NCBI GenBank assembly: GCA_031841125.1
Contig: CM063110.1
Location: forward strand, 55,713,946 to 55,777,945
Origin: Acanthococcus lagerstroemiae
Taxonomy: Eukaryota > Arthropoda > Insecta > Hemiptera > Eriococcidae
Direction: 5' to 3'
Length of the DNA stretch: 64,000 nucleotides
This document shows, in pieces, positions 20,533-32,701 of this stretch (positions are counted from its first letter, which is position 1; every line of letters starts with the position of its first letter). The notes below the pieces were generated by a model that was given only the letters and a program-made list of their open reading frames with translations, was not told where the DNA came from and did not search any database. Made by a program: the position numbers and the translations under genes.

Positions 20533-22038
20533 CTTCCCCCTAGTATTCTTTAGTTTTTCCCCCGAGTACTGCCCCCTTCTTTCCTTGTTCAATGATAGTC
20601 CTGATGGCAAATAAATGACCCAGATATTGGGGGGAGGGGCTGTTCGATTCCTCTGCATTCGGATTAACCCCAATTGAAATCCTCTAGAATCATAAAGATT
20701 TTCTACAATGGCAGGAACCTAGAGGTGGAGATAGAGAGTGTTTCAGGGACACCTCCTACTTAGGGGAAAAACGAATAAGAATAGATTGAAGTTTCATCGT
20801 AGAACTTCATTTGGACCCTTAATATCTCTCTCGCTCTGTCTCTCCTCTGCGAAAGTGAGCATCTGCTGCGAGCTTGTTGATAGATTTTAAAATAATTTGT
20901 TGGAATACTGAAGCTACTCCTCTCTTAAATTTGTTTTATCTGTACCTCTGCTGAAAGCTCAACTCTGTTCCTGCCCCCTTCCCATCAAAGCCTCATTAAT
21001 TAGATTCAATCAACAATTTTGAGCTGAATCCCACCGTGATTAATTCATATTACCACTTGGAGAATGCAGATCTAGTAGACCCCACTTTTTGAACTCGTTG
21101 CTTTACTCTGCACAGTAATACGAATCACAAGAGTAGAGAAGGGTTCGTGGCAGTCTTCACCAGTTTTTCTGTTATTCTGCCGTTTGGAGAACAAATTGCA
21201 GCTTAATCGCTTTAACGTACTTTTCCTTTGTCTCTTCCAAAACGGTTTATTATTTTAAACTGGGAGGCATCGAAATTAGAAACGCTGTACCGTGGTTTTC
21301 TGAAAAAATAAGGGAGAGAGAGAGAGAAAAAAAAGATCGAAACCTTTGTGTTGCAGTCGCGCCACCGCTGAATAAAAATAAAACGTTGAAAACTCTTTTC
21401 GAGATTAAAATAATATTTCTCATCCAACGTTGGATAATCTGATAAAGTACGCGGGGACAAATGATTTAATAACGATTAGGTATGCGAAATCTGTAAAACT
21501 CTGTTTTCAGTTTTATGTTTATAAGATTAGGAGATAACAATGCGCATTGTACAACGTCAAGCCGGCTAACGTTTTCTCTTCGTTTTTGTTTATTTTCTGG
21601 GGAAGAGGTGGAATCCGTCATTAAAGTAAATTAACAGAAGGCGCTCCCCCCTCTCTCCCCCTATCTCTCTGCCCGGAATATTATTTATCCCCTTCTCCTT
21701 CATAAAAGTGGTTACATTAAAACACTACGATACTTCATTCGAGCCGGCGGTAGCCAATAGATGAGAAAACCTGTCTGTGTTCTACACCTGAGCTGTTGAA
21801 AAGCTTTCGAAATTCACCAGTTTCCTCGGGCTCAATAGTTCTGTACAAACCTTATACCCGACTTAACATCAAGAGAAACCGATATGATCAAATAATAAAA
21901 ATTGCGATATCAGAAGAAATGTTATTTACATACTCAAGAGACAGGGAAGTTTTAGAAATGGCCAACTTCTGCGTAAATGAACAGCTTAATGAAAAATTGA
22001 ATGTAGTCTGACTTCTGTGCTCAACCCTTTTCACTAGA
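20533..22038. other. Intergenic, no gene seen
   Basis: AT-rich with short TC- and GA-rich tracts (20,828-20,850, 21,314-21,333, 21,649-21,670). No supportable gene. Confidence 0.5.
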
Positions 22039-22292
22039 TGGACGCTGTTCAGCGTAAGGGAACCAACCAGCAAAATCAGTTTTTGAGAACACGTGATTCG
22101 AAGTTCAAGAGCTATGTAGAAACTATATGATATAGCGTTTATTGTTGATAAACTTTTTTCAACGTGAGTACACATTTTTGAATCGGGGGCCCAATTTTGA
22201 AAAATTCTACTTTTTACGCTCTTTCCAGCGAATACTAATAATTCATTTTGTTTTCAAATGTCGGTTGGTTCCCTTACGTTTAACAGCGTCCA
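22039..22292. mobile_element. 254-bp MITE, family T1, complete copy
   Basis: Begins TGGACGCTGTTCAGCGTAAG and ends with the complement of TGGACGCTGTTAAACGTAAG, a ~30-bp TIR including GGGAACCAACC. There is no coding capacity and no clear TSD. A second, partial copy lies at 29,108-29,281, which confirms mobility. Superfamily not assigned. Confidence 0.82.
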
Positions 22293-22542
22293 ATTGTTCC
22301 TCAGAGTGGGAGGGAAAGGGATGAGAGAGAGAGGCCGTAGCAGGCCATGGATTCGTAAATAACTTCTAGAATTGAATTCAGCGCGACTTCAGGATCTTAT
22401 AAATTAGATATCATCTCGCTACATCAGTGTTGAAACTGAACCACTTCTGGTGGCACCTTAACAGGTCAGATAAAAAAAAAGACACTGAAAATTAACATTT
22501 AAAATCGACGTTTTTGACTCCTCTGTTTTAAATTTTATGAAC

Positions 22543-22750
22543 AAACAAACAAACAAATAGGCAGACTGACGAACAGAAGACGGACGAACGAAGCGACAGG
22601 TAGACAGACCAACAGAAACGGGGACAGATACGCGTGTTGGCCAAAGGAAAGATGAGCAGACGGACGGATGGACAGATGAGCAGGCAGATTGACAAATGAA
22701 CGAACAAACAAACAGACGTAAATAAATGGAAAAATACATAACCGAACTAA
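22543..22750. repeat. Degenerate tetranucleotide-phased array (AACA/GACA/GACG)
   Basis: Runs of AACA, GACA, GACG, GATG and GACT units in a shared 4-base phase, starting with a pure (CAAA)n tract. Comparable in style to the larger array at 42.7 kb but with different units. Confidence 0.7.
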
Positions 22751-23981
22751 CTAACTGCCAGGCAGAGAAACAAAAAAAAACAAAACAAAACAAAACAGAA
22801 AAACAGAAAAGAAGTGAAAACTTTGTGCCCTTTCAGTTATTTTGCCTTCTGGTGCCCCGAATGTACCAACCTTGACCTCCACTGAAAGCAATTTTGTCAT
22901 CTGGTGAAAAGTATCCAGACTTCGTTCCCTTGAGTCGTACCTGTAAATGAAATCCCTCCCCCTTTTCTCTCCCTCTCTCTCTTTCTCTATCCCCATTAAG
23001 AAGAACTGATCATAACATAACAAGTTTGGTTAGCGACGGATATTCGAAAGGATAGTTTCCGGGGCCGGGGGTGCGCTGTTTGGGGAGTATACGCTCCACC
23101 AAGTCGAAAAAAATCGAACAAGGTGTTTACGAAAAGTCGAATTTTACCCCCGGATTACTCTGTGTGTGTGTACACGGCCATCATTTGTGCTTCAGAAAAT
23201 CCCATCATCTGAAATTCGCTTCGTAGATCTTTCGAGTATCGGTAAAAATAATTACGTAGTGTCGGAAAAAATTACTATATTGGATACTCACCGTTACTAG
23301 CACTGAATGATCCGCGAGGATGTTCAGTAATTCTATCTGCAGTGCTCGAGCCACTAGCTATAGAAGTTCAAATTGAAAAACTTTTCACACACCAAAAAAA
23401 ATCTGCATTTTATATTCAGTCTTTCTAAAAAAAAAAAAAAAACGAGTTAAGAGTTCTAGCACTTGACATGATTTCTTCGTTTAATAGTGGTACAGAAAAA
23501 AGTTGGTAGTGTTATTTTTCTTTTTTTTTTTTTTTACGTTCATTTATTTCGCTAAATACAGCGTCTGGTTTCGAAAAAATAAAACAAAAAACAAAAAACA
23601 TCTTTCAAACAAATTTAGTGCTTGTAATCTTTTATAATTTGGAGCATTCGTCTCCGGAAATATGTGTATTCGATTTCCGGGTTATTTTTTCTGATCTAAC
23701 TCCCATTCTGATGATAACCCCAGAATCAGGGTTCTGGTTAATTGCTCGATAGTGAAACTTTTCGTTTGTATGGGTAAGTGATGTTGTTCGTGAAATCGAA
23801 TGATAAGTCTTTATAAATTGAACGTGGATGGCATTTACCCCTCCAAAAAGAGTCTATTGAAAGCTGAAAAATAAAAATCCACTACTTTGGCCGCCTTGGA
23901 GACTCTCACATTCTTGGATAATTTTGGTACGTTAGTCAGTACTCCCATCTAGGGACGTACGGAAGAGTTTTTCCTGGAGGG

Positions 23982-23988
<7 letters not shown>
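22751..23988. other. Intergenic with a LINE F 3' fragment
   Basis: Holds A-rich and T-rich runs (22,770-22,805, 23,426-23,442, 23,520-23,535) and the LINE F terminal fragment listed separately. No gene seen. Confidence 0.5.
23030..23103 (+). mobile_element. 3'-terminal fragment of LINE F family, plus strand
   Basis: Matches the last ~100 bases of LINE F (TCGAAAGGATAGTTTCCGGG, then TACGCTCCACCAAG) with about 20 internal bases missing. Third copy of this 3' end in the window. Confidence 0.65.
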
Positions 23989-24018
<30 letters not shown>

Positions 24019-24084
24019 GTCTCTGTCTCTGACTGTCTGTCTGTCTCTCTGTCTGTCTGTCTCCCTCTGTCTGTCTGTCTCTGT
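23989..24084. repeat. (CT)n / (CTGT)n microsatellite
   Basis: Pure (CT)n, then CTGTCT and CTGT units over ~95 bases. Confidence 0.95.
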
Positions 24085-27000
24085 TATGAAAATAATACAA
24101 TTTCCGATTATCAAAAAAGTTTTTCTATCCACCCTGATGTTCGTGACTAGATGTCACATCAATATGAATAATATGGTGTACTTCGAATACAGGTGCAATA
24201 ACAACATGGCTGGAGTGTTAATAGAATTGCATAATTACAACGCCGTAAATATTTCCACATATTCATCGGAATTACCTCGAAATGTTAATAAAATTGCATA
24301 CTCGAAACGCCGTAAATCTGTCAACGCTGTTTCTGTTCGAAATGTGAATAGAGATCACGCTTCCAGGATTCGGCTCTTCATCCAATGTAACTGAAAACCT
24401 GGAAAAGTCAAGGAAAATCATTTCCGAACAAGAATGGACACCCTGTAGACGGAAACGAGAAGAAATGTTCAGAGGAACAAAACAAATTAATATACTTACA
24501 CGAATGTTTTCAGGATATCCAACTCAAAAATGGGACTCATGACGCCGTGTTGAAAATTTCAAAGTCGATTTTAAGGGTGTATAAGAGAATTAAAAAGAGA
24601 AATCTGGAAAAATCGAGAATGTTTGTGCCCGAGACCATGTTTACCTAGTTTCGCTTCAGTTGACCGAAAAATGCTCGAGATAATGCTAACAACAAGAAAG
24701 TCACATATTTCAAGGTCACGCCTCCGTGGAAGTGGATGGGAATGTCGGGATAGGTTCCAAAACTTTCTTTTATCAGTACTCATCGAAGGCTCAAATGAAA
24801 GTGTACAAAATCGCCGGAGGCCGATTCACCTATCTTAGTAGGATACAGCCTTTGATAAGTCAGCTCTTTTGAGGAACATAGTCGAGAAATTTCTTTGTAA
24901 AATGAAGTACTTACTCATCTTTCAGTCCCTTTCCTAATTTTTACTCTGGTCGTTTCATCACTTTCGTGATCAAAAAACCTGTCCCCCTCTCCGCATTCAT
25001 GCACTGTGCCATTGCGAGTTTCTCTTGGGAGGCACAGAGCGCATACGTACATATCGTGTACCCAGCATCGTAACATATGTGCTTATAGACAGTGTTTAAT
25101 ATTTACAAACACAAAAAGTAAAAAGTGTGTATACGAAAGAAAAATACAAAATAAGCTACTAAATTGGAATGGGGGTAAAAAAGGAAGGGGCAATGTACAC
25201 GTATAAAATGAAAATTCGTATCGTATACATATAATAACGATACACAAAGAGGTCGTTGCATTACCTGTATTGAAGTGAGAGAGCGAATATTTCCACGTAC
25301 GTTGTCTTCTATAAACGGAAAAGCATCGGCCGGGGGAGGGGGTGGGAGACTTTGTTATCGTTTTATTTATTTATTTTTTTGTTTCCTCCGTATTAACAAT
25401 GAAATTCGAAAAACGGGATACGAGATGAGTGCTAGCTGCGGGATTGCGAGTTGTATTTTCTCGTTCTCGGCTCCCGGGACGAACTCGGGCGATGGCGCGC
25501 CTCGTATCCCCGCCGTCGATGGCTAATTCAATTACCAGCCTGTCGGAATCTCAAGAATTTCGTTTTAATATTTCTGCACCGACGCGTTCGGTTTTCGCAC
25601 GCCACGTCGTATAATAATCGAAAGCAATTAGCTAATGGACTGGAGTCTTGTTTTCCGCGTCGTCGTTGTATCTCGGCGAGACGTGCATAGACGGAACACG
25701 CCTGAGCTGGAGTCAAAGAACTTCCGATGAGTTCGCATTATTCATCAAAAATATGGGCATCCGATTTTGATACAGATGAATTATGAAGATAGAGCGCAAT
25801 TCGTACTTAGACAGTTAATTTGCGTTATTGCCTCGCTCGTGCGTATCTGTGTATATCGCTTCTGCAGTTCGCTTGCTGTAAATTACCTCTCTCTCTCTCT
25901 CTCTCTCTCCTCCCCTTCCTCCCCGCCCTTTCGTACTACCCTTACACATCGAACTTATATGTATAACCGTAATATATTGACGTACTCGTGGAAACGGCTT
26001 CTCGCCGTGTACGTGTGTATAGGTACTGCACGCGTGTGTAGTTTTCGATTGAATTTTCAAAATTGGCGAAATTTTTCCCTACGCGACTGTAAATCTGAGG
26101 TTGATTACCCGCGGCGACGGGTTCTCGTCGCTCGCGCACAGCCGCCGAACATGTTAATTGTTTTTGAAATATAGACGTTTGGCTCGGTTTCGTTGCTGTA
26201 AAATTGGAAAAGTCTGCGGCTGTACAGCGCTACTCATTTTCCGAGGCGACGCAGTTTGTGTGGGGAATTTTGAAAAGTCCCCATAAATTGAGCTCGCAGT
26301 CGCAACTGATACCCGCCGCGATACCGGCTAATTTTTGGAGCGAATCATCCTTTATTGTCTTCTGTTTCATTGCTCGCGCTATTCAGATCGCTGGGTAGTA
26401 TTTCAGATGGTAAATTTAGGAGGGTAAAAATCATTTTACTAATTTGATCCCCTCCCTCGTATGAAATTGTATCTGCGTTGTGATAGGTCCTTATTTTTAC
26501 CGACTTTTCTACAGAAAAGTCAGGTATTATACCCGTCACAGCTGTCGATATGGGGGTGGGGGCAATGTTTTTTTTACGTTTCAGAGTGTGTAGAATGCAA
26601 CTGTAATGGTGGCTGAATTTCAGGTTTCCTTATATATATATGTATGTATGTATGTAAGACTGAATAACGAACTGTCACAATCTTTCGAAAAATATCATTT
26701 ATTGATGCTCGCAAATCAACGAGAATCGAAAATACAAGTTCGTCGACGGTACGACAAGACAGACAGTCGAATGTATACTGCTTTATAATATTATAATTAA
26801 CAGCGATCGAACACTCGGTCGTTTTCGAGAGGAACAACCGTACTACCTGTTACTTAACAATACTTATCGATATTACACTATTATGATGCATGATCAGACG
26901 TGGACGGTTTTGTAGTTTATCTACCATCCGTCACCGAAGGCAGGTTGTGGATTGTCGCTGTTCGACAATCCGAGAATTTGACTCGTAGAGGCGAAATTCT

Positions 27001-27612
27001 ACATGTATATATGTATGTATGTATGTATATATGTACGGACAAAATTTGTAGCACGAAAATCTCAAAAAGTAATGAATCAATTGATTCCAAAATTTGGTAT
27101 ATTATGGAGAAGTACCTGAAATTGTGCCCGTTGAAGTTTGATGATAATTGGTCGAGTCGTTCATGAGTTTTCCTCAATTTAAGGTCAGAATAAAGAGCGC
27201 CCGTAGATGCCGAATTGACTACGCGGTGCGCTCCGTTTAGTTGGACCCGATACTGTAGGTATACTACAGGGTCACTCATAAGTCGCTCAATCGTCAGTGT
27301 TACCACATTCCACCAAGTTTTGCTATCCATTTGTTTTGTTATCTTTGTACAATGTGATATACCTTTTCACCGACTTTACAAAGAAAAGGAGCTGTTTTCT
27401 TCTTTTCGTTCTTTTTTTTTCACTCGTTTACTTCTTTTGATATTATATTTTTTTAATATAAGATTTCTTTTTGGGAGATATAAGTTTTGCTTTATTGTTA
27501 TATCCACTCTCAGTTTTTTTAAATTTCTCCAGCGCTTTCATTATTCATTTGATTTCACAATAATTTTTCCCTTTTGTATTTAATTTGATTCTTAGACGTT
27601 CTTTTTGAACCT
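24085..27612. other. Intergenic with CpG-rich block and (ATGT)n tracts
   Basis: No gene recognised. 25,290-26,170 is CpG-rich with TAATTA-type motifs and a (CT)n tract (25,890-25,910), a profile I associate with insect regulatory or conserved non-coding DNA. (TATG)n tracts lie at 26,630-26,656 and 27,002-27,035. About 70 bases near 24,270-24,340 resemble 57,350-57,420, suggesting an old dispersed repeat. Confidence 0.4.
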
Positions 27613-27783
27613 GTTTAGCTGTTTTTTTCATTTCTAATACGATTTCATAATTTTTTTATTTTATTTTTTGCAGGGATGACAAACGAAACAATTTTTTTCG
27701 TTTTGTTATTTTCAACATTTTCGGTTTTTCATGAGCGATTTTTCGTTTGGTTTTCCGTTTTGTTTACTTCAGACCGGTATTCA
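27613..27783 (+). repeat. hAT-like non-autonomous repeat, tandem copy 1, left part
   Basis: Starts TTTAGCTGTTTTTTTC and contains the TIR-like CAGGGATGACAAACGAAAC at 27,671. It runs to GACCGGTATTCA at 27,783, where a 4.9-kb element interrupts it. The same sequence is uninterrupted in copy 2 at 33,251-33,592. Confidence 0.78.
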
Positions 27784-27937
27784 CTAGCCTCCTGCAGTCG
27801 GACGTACAGTGTGACGTGTTTGTACGAATGAACGTACCCGTACACATTCTTATCTATGAACGTTCGCACGGACAATCCTGAAAAAGTGTACGTTCGTACG
27901 TACAGTTTTCAATAAATGTACGTTCCTACGTAATGTG

Positions 27938-29107
27938 CAGATTTTAATGCCTGTCTGTTCGCGTTCGGACGATTTTCATAGAAACTGACGCGTGGCGTTC
28001 TGTGCACTGCCTTTGTATGTGGTTAATGGTCCCAATAACTCATAATTTTCTGTTATTTTTTTGGCTAGGATTTAATTGCACGTTAAAACAGATCATATGA
28101 ACGATAACAGGAGCATAGAAAAAAAAATCAAAATTCTGTGACAAAGTGTAATGAACGATAAAACAGAGTAATCCACGATGAAAAATGTATAATATCTAAA
28201 AAATATTAGTCACGTTGAAAAGTGTTAATGAACTATTAAAAATGCACATTAGCTATAAATAGTGCACTTTACAAGAATTCAAAAACAAACGTTAGAAAAT
28301 ACTGCTGTCGCATCACCCTAGGTACTACACGTTGAGTCAGAAAGAAAACTTTAGTTAAATACTGGAATGCTATCCTTGAAAAACGGTGTCTTCATTGGAA
28401 AATTTCGCGCTTTCTTCGACTTGGCAGGCCGACCCCTCTTTCCTTCTTGACCCAGGGGGACAACTTTTGCCTCCTGTGGTATATGCTTACAAGTTTCAGT
28501 CTAATTTGGTGACCGAGACCATGCTTGCAGAGCAGGCACTTCTGGAAGTACGGAATATTATTCTGCATTGAAAATTATTTTATCAATGTGTTAGTGCAAG
28601 TCATGTCGAGAAATGTATTTTCATGAGAGTGACGCAAATTATCCTATCGTTTAAGCTACTCGTCTTTTTCGTTCGTTGGTAATTATTTTGTTGGCAACAT
28701 GTAACGGGCAATAATTCATTTCACTATCTTTTGGACCACCTCTTTTAGCGTTCTGTATCCTATCGTTCATTCGCATTTTTTTATCGTGCAATTAAAGTTT
28801 ATCCTATTTTTTTCAGCAATTTCAAATTCTTTTTTTTAAGGAATTTTTTTCATGAAATGTATAATGTATACATATAAGTATGTACCGTAAGGCGTGCGTG
28901 AGTTCCAACACTCTGCCGCCCCCCCCCTCACCCAGTTTGGGCGGGGGATACGATTTGCCAACGACAAAGAAATTTCTTAGGATGAAAAAGGAATTTTTGT
29001 AGACAACGAAGGAATTATTTTTATAGACAGTGAGGGAATTTTTGTGGACAACAAAGAAAAATATCTACTGATTCTGTACCATCACAACAATGGATACTGA
29101 TAACAAA
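27938..29107. other. Interior of the 4.9-kb TIR element, no gene
   Basis: AT-rich sequence without a recognisable frame. 28,965-29,060 contains a short degenerate ~31-bp repeat (GACAACGAAGGAATT-like). Confidence 0.5.
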
Positions 29108-29281
29108 TGGACGCTATTCAGCGTAAGGAAACCAACCAGCAAAATCTGTTTTTGAGGACAAGCGATTCGAAGTTCAAGAGCCATGTAGAAATTATATGAC
29201 ATAGTGTTTACTGATAAGCTTTCTTCAACGTAAGTACACATTTTTGAATCGGGGGCCCAATGTTGAAAAATTCTACTTTTT
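29108..29281. mobile_element. MITE T1, partial second copy
   Basis: Matches 22,039-22,212 from the left TIR (TGGACGCTATTCAGCGTAAG) through the GGGGGCCCAA motif, then stops at 29,281 where the LINE H fragment begins. The right TIR is missing. Confidence 0.82.
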
Positions 29282-29282
29282 T

Positions 29283-29880
29283 AAGGAGTGGAAAAAATTC
29301 TCTAAAAGATATATTCAAAGGAAACTTTAGCTATGAAAACAAAAGCGAAATTTTCAATATGCGTGTTTTGCCTGTCCTAATAAACGGATGTCAAACATGG
29401 CCATTAAATGCAAAAATTTTGAACAGAATTAGGGTAACTCAAAACTCAATGGAAGATCAATGCTGGGGATAGTGAGAAGGGACAGGATAAGAATCTCGGT
29501 TATCGAAAGAAAATTAAGATTTAATTTGGCAGATCAAAAGAATGAAATGGTGGTGGGCGGGACACATCTCCCGTCTCAGAGACGAATAATGGACCTATAA
29601 GGTCACCTTTTGGCAACCGCTGGACGGCAAAAGAAGAAGAGGCAAACAAACATTAAGATGGAAAGACGATATACATAAATTTCTAAAAAGTAATAATTTC
29701 GAATAATAGCCAGGAATAGGTATGAATGGAGGCATCTACAGGAGACCTTTGCCCGGCATGGGTCAGGGGAGGAGCGAGCCTCACTCTGGGCCGCTAATTC
29801 ATTATAGGTATCTCTCTATATTATAACTAATATTGTTTATTTATTCCCTTAAATAAAGGTATTTTGAACTTGAATTTGAT
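29283..29880 (+). pseudogene. LINE H, 3' end of ORF2 and 3' UTR (left arm)
   Basis: The plus strand encodes SLKDIFKGNFSYENKSEIF, VLPVLINGCQTWPLNAKIL and NRIRVTQNSME. Shifted frames then read the Trp/Arg-rich LINE C-terminal tail (WWAGHISRLRDE, GKRRRGKQTLRWKDDI, ARHGSGEERASLWAAN). The 3' UTR ends in CTTAAATAAAGGTATTTTG. It is 5' truncated, and a near-identical inverted copy lies at 30,895-31,345. Confidence 0.8.
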
Positions 29881-31340
29881 GCAGAAAAGGAAGGATTAAT
29901 TTTACGAGTACGTTTAGTTTACTTGTGATTTTTTATTGGAGACAGGGAAGGAATAATTTTAGGTTTCACCTGTTTCCATTCCCTCTTGTTGCATGTTTTT
30001 CTTTTATTACAATGCATACCAAATTTTATGACTATTGGCTAGTCTGATTGTAATACAACATTATATGGCAGATGCCTAATAAAGCATTATTTTCATATGT
30101 TTCTTAATTCCATAGAGTTTGGATAAATAAGTTCTTGGGGAGTAAACTAAGAAAACAATTTCAGATTTTGTATTCATCACTTCCACTGTGTGCGATTATT
30201 TGAATGAAATGTCCCCTTTATTGTACTGGGAAAATTATACTCAGATGCCTGAACTCAAAGACTTGACTATCCATCTTCTCAGTGTACCAGCCTTGGGCGT
30301 TGAGGACACCAATCAAAAGAACTAGCTGCCACATAATGTTATATTACAATCAGACTAGCCAATAGTCACAAATTTGGTATGCATTGTAATAAAAGAAAAA
30401 CAAGCAACAAGAGGGAATGGAAACAGGTGAAACCTAAAATTATTCCTTTCCTTTCTTCAACAAAAAATCGCAGGTAAACGAAATGCAAAATGAATCCTTC
30501 TTTTTCTGCATCAAGAAACAATGCACAAAAATCACAAGTAAACTGAACGTACAAATTATTCCTTCCTATTCTCCATCAAAAAATGAACACAAGAAATTCA
30601 CAGATGAACAAATGAAGCCTAAAGTTATTCCCTCCCTTTCTCCAACTAGAAATTTCAGATAAACGAAAGGGAAAATTAATCCTTCCGTTTCTGCATCAAA
30701 ACATGAACACAAAAAATCATAGGTAAGTAAGCAAAACTTACAAATTATTCCTTCCTTTTTGTCATCAAAAAATGAAGACAAAAAATCACAGATAAAAAAA
30801 TGAAACCTAAAATTATTCCTTCCCTGTCTCCAATAAAAAATCACAAGTAAACTAAACGTACTCGTAAAATTAATCCTTCCTTTTCTGCATCAAATTCAAG
30901 TTCAAAAAACCTTTATTTAAGGGAATAAATAAACAATATTAGTTATAATACCTATAATGAATTAGCGGCCCCAACGTGAGGCTCGCTCCTCCCCTGATCC
31001 ATGCCGGGAAAAGGTCTTCAGTAGACGCTTCCATTCATACCTATTCCTGGCTATTATTTGAAATTGTTACTTTTTAGAAATTTATGTATATCGTCTTTCC
31101 ATCTTAATGTTTGTTTGCCTCTTTTCTTCTTTTGCCGTCTAGCGGTTGCCACTTGCCAAAAGGTAGCCTTATAGGTCCATTGTTCGTCTCTGAGATGGGA
31201 GATGTGTCCCGCCCACCACCATTTCATTCTTTTGATCTGCCAAACTGAAATTATTATTAAATCTTAATTTTCTTCTGATAATCGAGATTCTCATCCTGTC
31301 CCTTCTCATTATCCCCAGCATTGATCTTTCCATGCTGCGT
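29447..31340. repeat. Large inverted repeat (palindrome) around LINE H ends
   Basis: 29,447-30,079 is complementary at high identity to 31,340-30,325. The right arm has about 400 extra bases of tandem repeat (30,425-30,845) that the left arm lacks. The central loop is about 245 bases. The arms cover the LINE H C-terminus, its 3' UTR and ~200 bases of flanking sequence, so the duplication-inversion took in more than the LINE. Confidence 0.85.
30425..30845. repeat. Tandem array, ~65-75-bp unit, in right palindrome arm
   Basis: Repeated TTATTCCTTCCTTTCTCCAT / AAAAAATGAACACAAAAAAT / CACAGGTAAACGAA-type segments, about six units, alternating between ATTATTCC and TTAATCC versions. A single unit is present in the left arm. 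Confidence 0.72.
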
Positions 31341-31345
31341 CTCTC
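30895..31345 (-). pseudogene. LINE H, 3' end of ORF2 and 3' UTR (right arm)
   Basis: Inverted partner of 29,447-29,880. The minus strand encodes RRSMERSMLGIMRRDRMRIS and then, in shifted frames, the same C-terminal tail and 3' UTR. It differs from the left copy by scattered substitutions and a few short insertions (for example, extra bases in the ISIIRRKLRF region). It is slightly shorter upstream than the left copy. Confidence 0.8.
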
Positions 31346-31526
31346 GACGTTCACTTTAACCCTGAACATCTAGAGGAAATATTGTTCATTCATCGTGATC
31401 ACTTTTTATAAGGCAGTAACACATGATGTCACCGGAACACTCGTTATCAATATTGGAGGGAAGAACCAAAATCAAATATATATTATAGTCTAATGGGAAG
31501 TTGACGAATTTTTCCATTTATGTAGA

Positions 31527-31812
31527 AATTTCTCTAAAATAAGTGAAAGGTACAAGAAAAGAAGCAGGTAAGTCACTTTTGTGGCGGAATGAGAAAAATG
31601 AAACACAATTTGTTTACATACGAGGTTCTTTAAAGACCTGAACGTGAATTTTGAAACCCGTTTTTCTGAACTGTAGCATCCTTTCAGGCATCCTACCATA
31701 GCTGAGCTACTTCTACTCAATACGCCCCTTCCTACGGTATAAATAACTCAATCTCGCCAAAAAAGTGACTTACCTGCTTCTTTCCCTGTATCCTTCAAGT
31801 GGAATTGCGAGA
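31527..31812. mobile_element. Inverted-repeat element, ~290 bp
   Basis: Arms of ~58 bases (31,527-31,587 and 31,754-31,812) share GAAGCAGGTAAGTCACTTTT in inverted orientation plus weaker outer similarity. No TSD found and no coding content. Probably a MITE; exact ends unknown. Confidence 0.6.
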
Positions 31813-32701
31813 AAAATGGTAAGAATGAAATTTGTAGGAAACGGTATTTAATATAAAGCAACTTATAATTTCCAACATTCTCTCGCGAAATATTACAATC
31901 TGAAAATTGACTACCTATACCAGTAAATAGCTCAACATTTTGAATTATTATGTATTTCGGATTTACGTTATTTCTAATTAAATTTAATAATACCGTCAAC
32001 TTTTTACTACTGATTGCCAAAAACTCGGTTAATTTGAAAAACGCGCAAAATTATAGTAATTTTTTGTTATCAAGGGTTATCAAATTTGGGGCGAAATATA
32101 TAAACAAAGCCAGAGTGCCATTCCCCTACAACAATTGAACTGAGTATCTCTATTTCTTTATACAAATACAGTGATTAAAAATAATAAGTCACTTCCTGTT
32201 TAATTATATCAAATATTAGAATCGCGGCAAGTTTATGAACTGGAGACTGGAGAATTGGCAGTACTTGATGAACAAACGAATTAAATTAAACAAAACTTGG
32301 GTTCTCAAAATAATAGATTATAATTGCCTATTTATCTCATTATAATGCATTAGCGTTAATAGTCAAGCAATGAGCAGCATTCTCTTCCGTCAATAAATTG
32401 TCTATCATTTATTTTCTTAGTAATGTCTTACCGAATTTCATCAATTTCATCCCTATACTCATCGGGTACTCGAATTATATTACCCCGCAGCCCGCGCATA
32501 CTAAATTAGTTGTCTACATATTACTTTGTACGCACGAACGTACACCTGTTGAAAATTGCACGTGCGAACGTACACTTTTTCAGAACTGTCCGTACGAACG
32601 TTCACAGATAAGAATGTGCACGAATACGTTCGTTCGTACAAACACTTCACACTGAACGTCCGACTGCAGGAGGCTAGTATTCACTCGTTTTGTTTCTAAC
32701 C

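Larger units (their letters stand above)
27778..32684. mobile_element. 4.9-kb TIR element (27,784-32,678) with TATTCA TSD
   Basis: The outer ends are CTAGCCTCCTGCAGTCGGAC and its complement. The inverted similarity continues for ~155 bases and is rich in ACGTTCGTACG-type near-palindromes. TATTCA (or TATTCACT if the ends are placed two bases in) flanks both sides at 27,778 and 32,679. The paralogous unit at 33,434 is the empty site. The interior encodes no transposase that I can see and contains later insertions (partial MITE T1, LINE H fragments, a tandem array). It is non-autonomous; superfamily not assigned. Confidence 0.8.
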
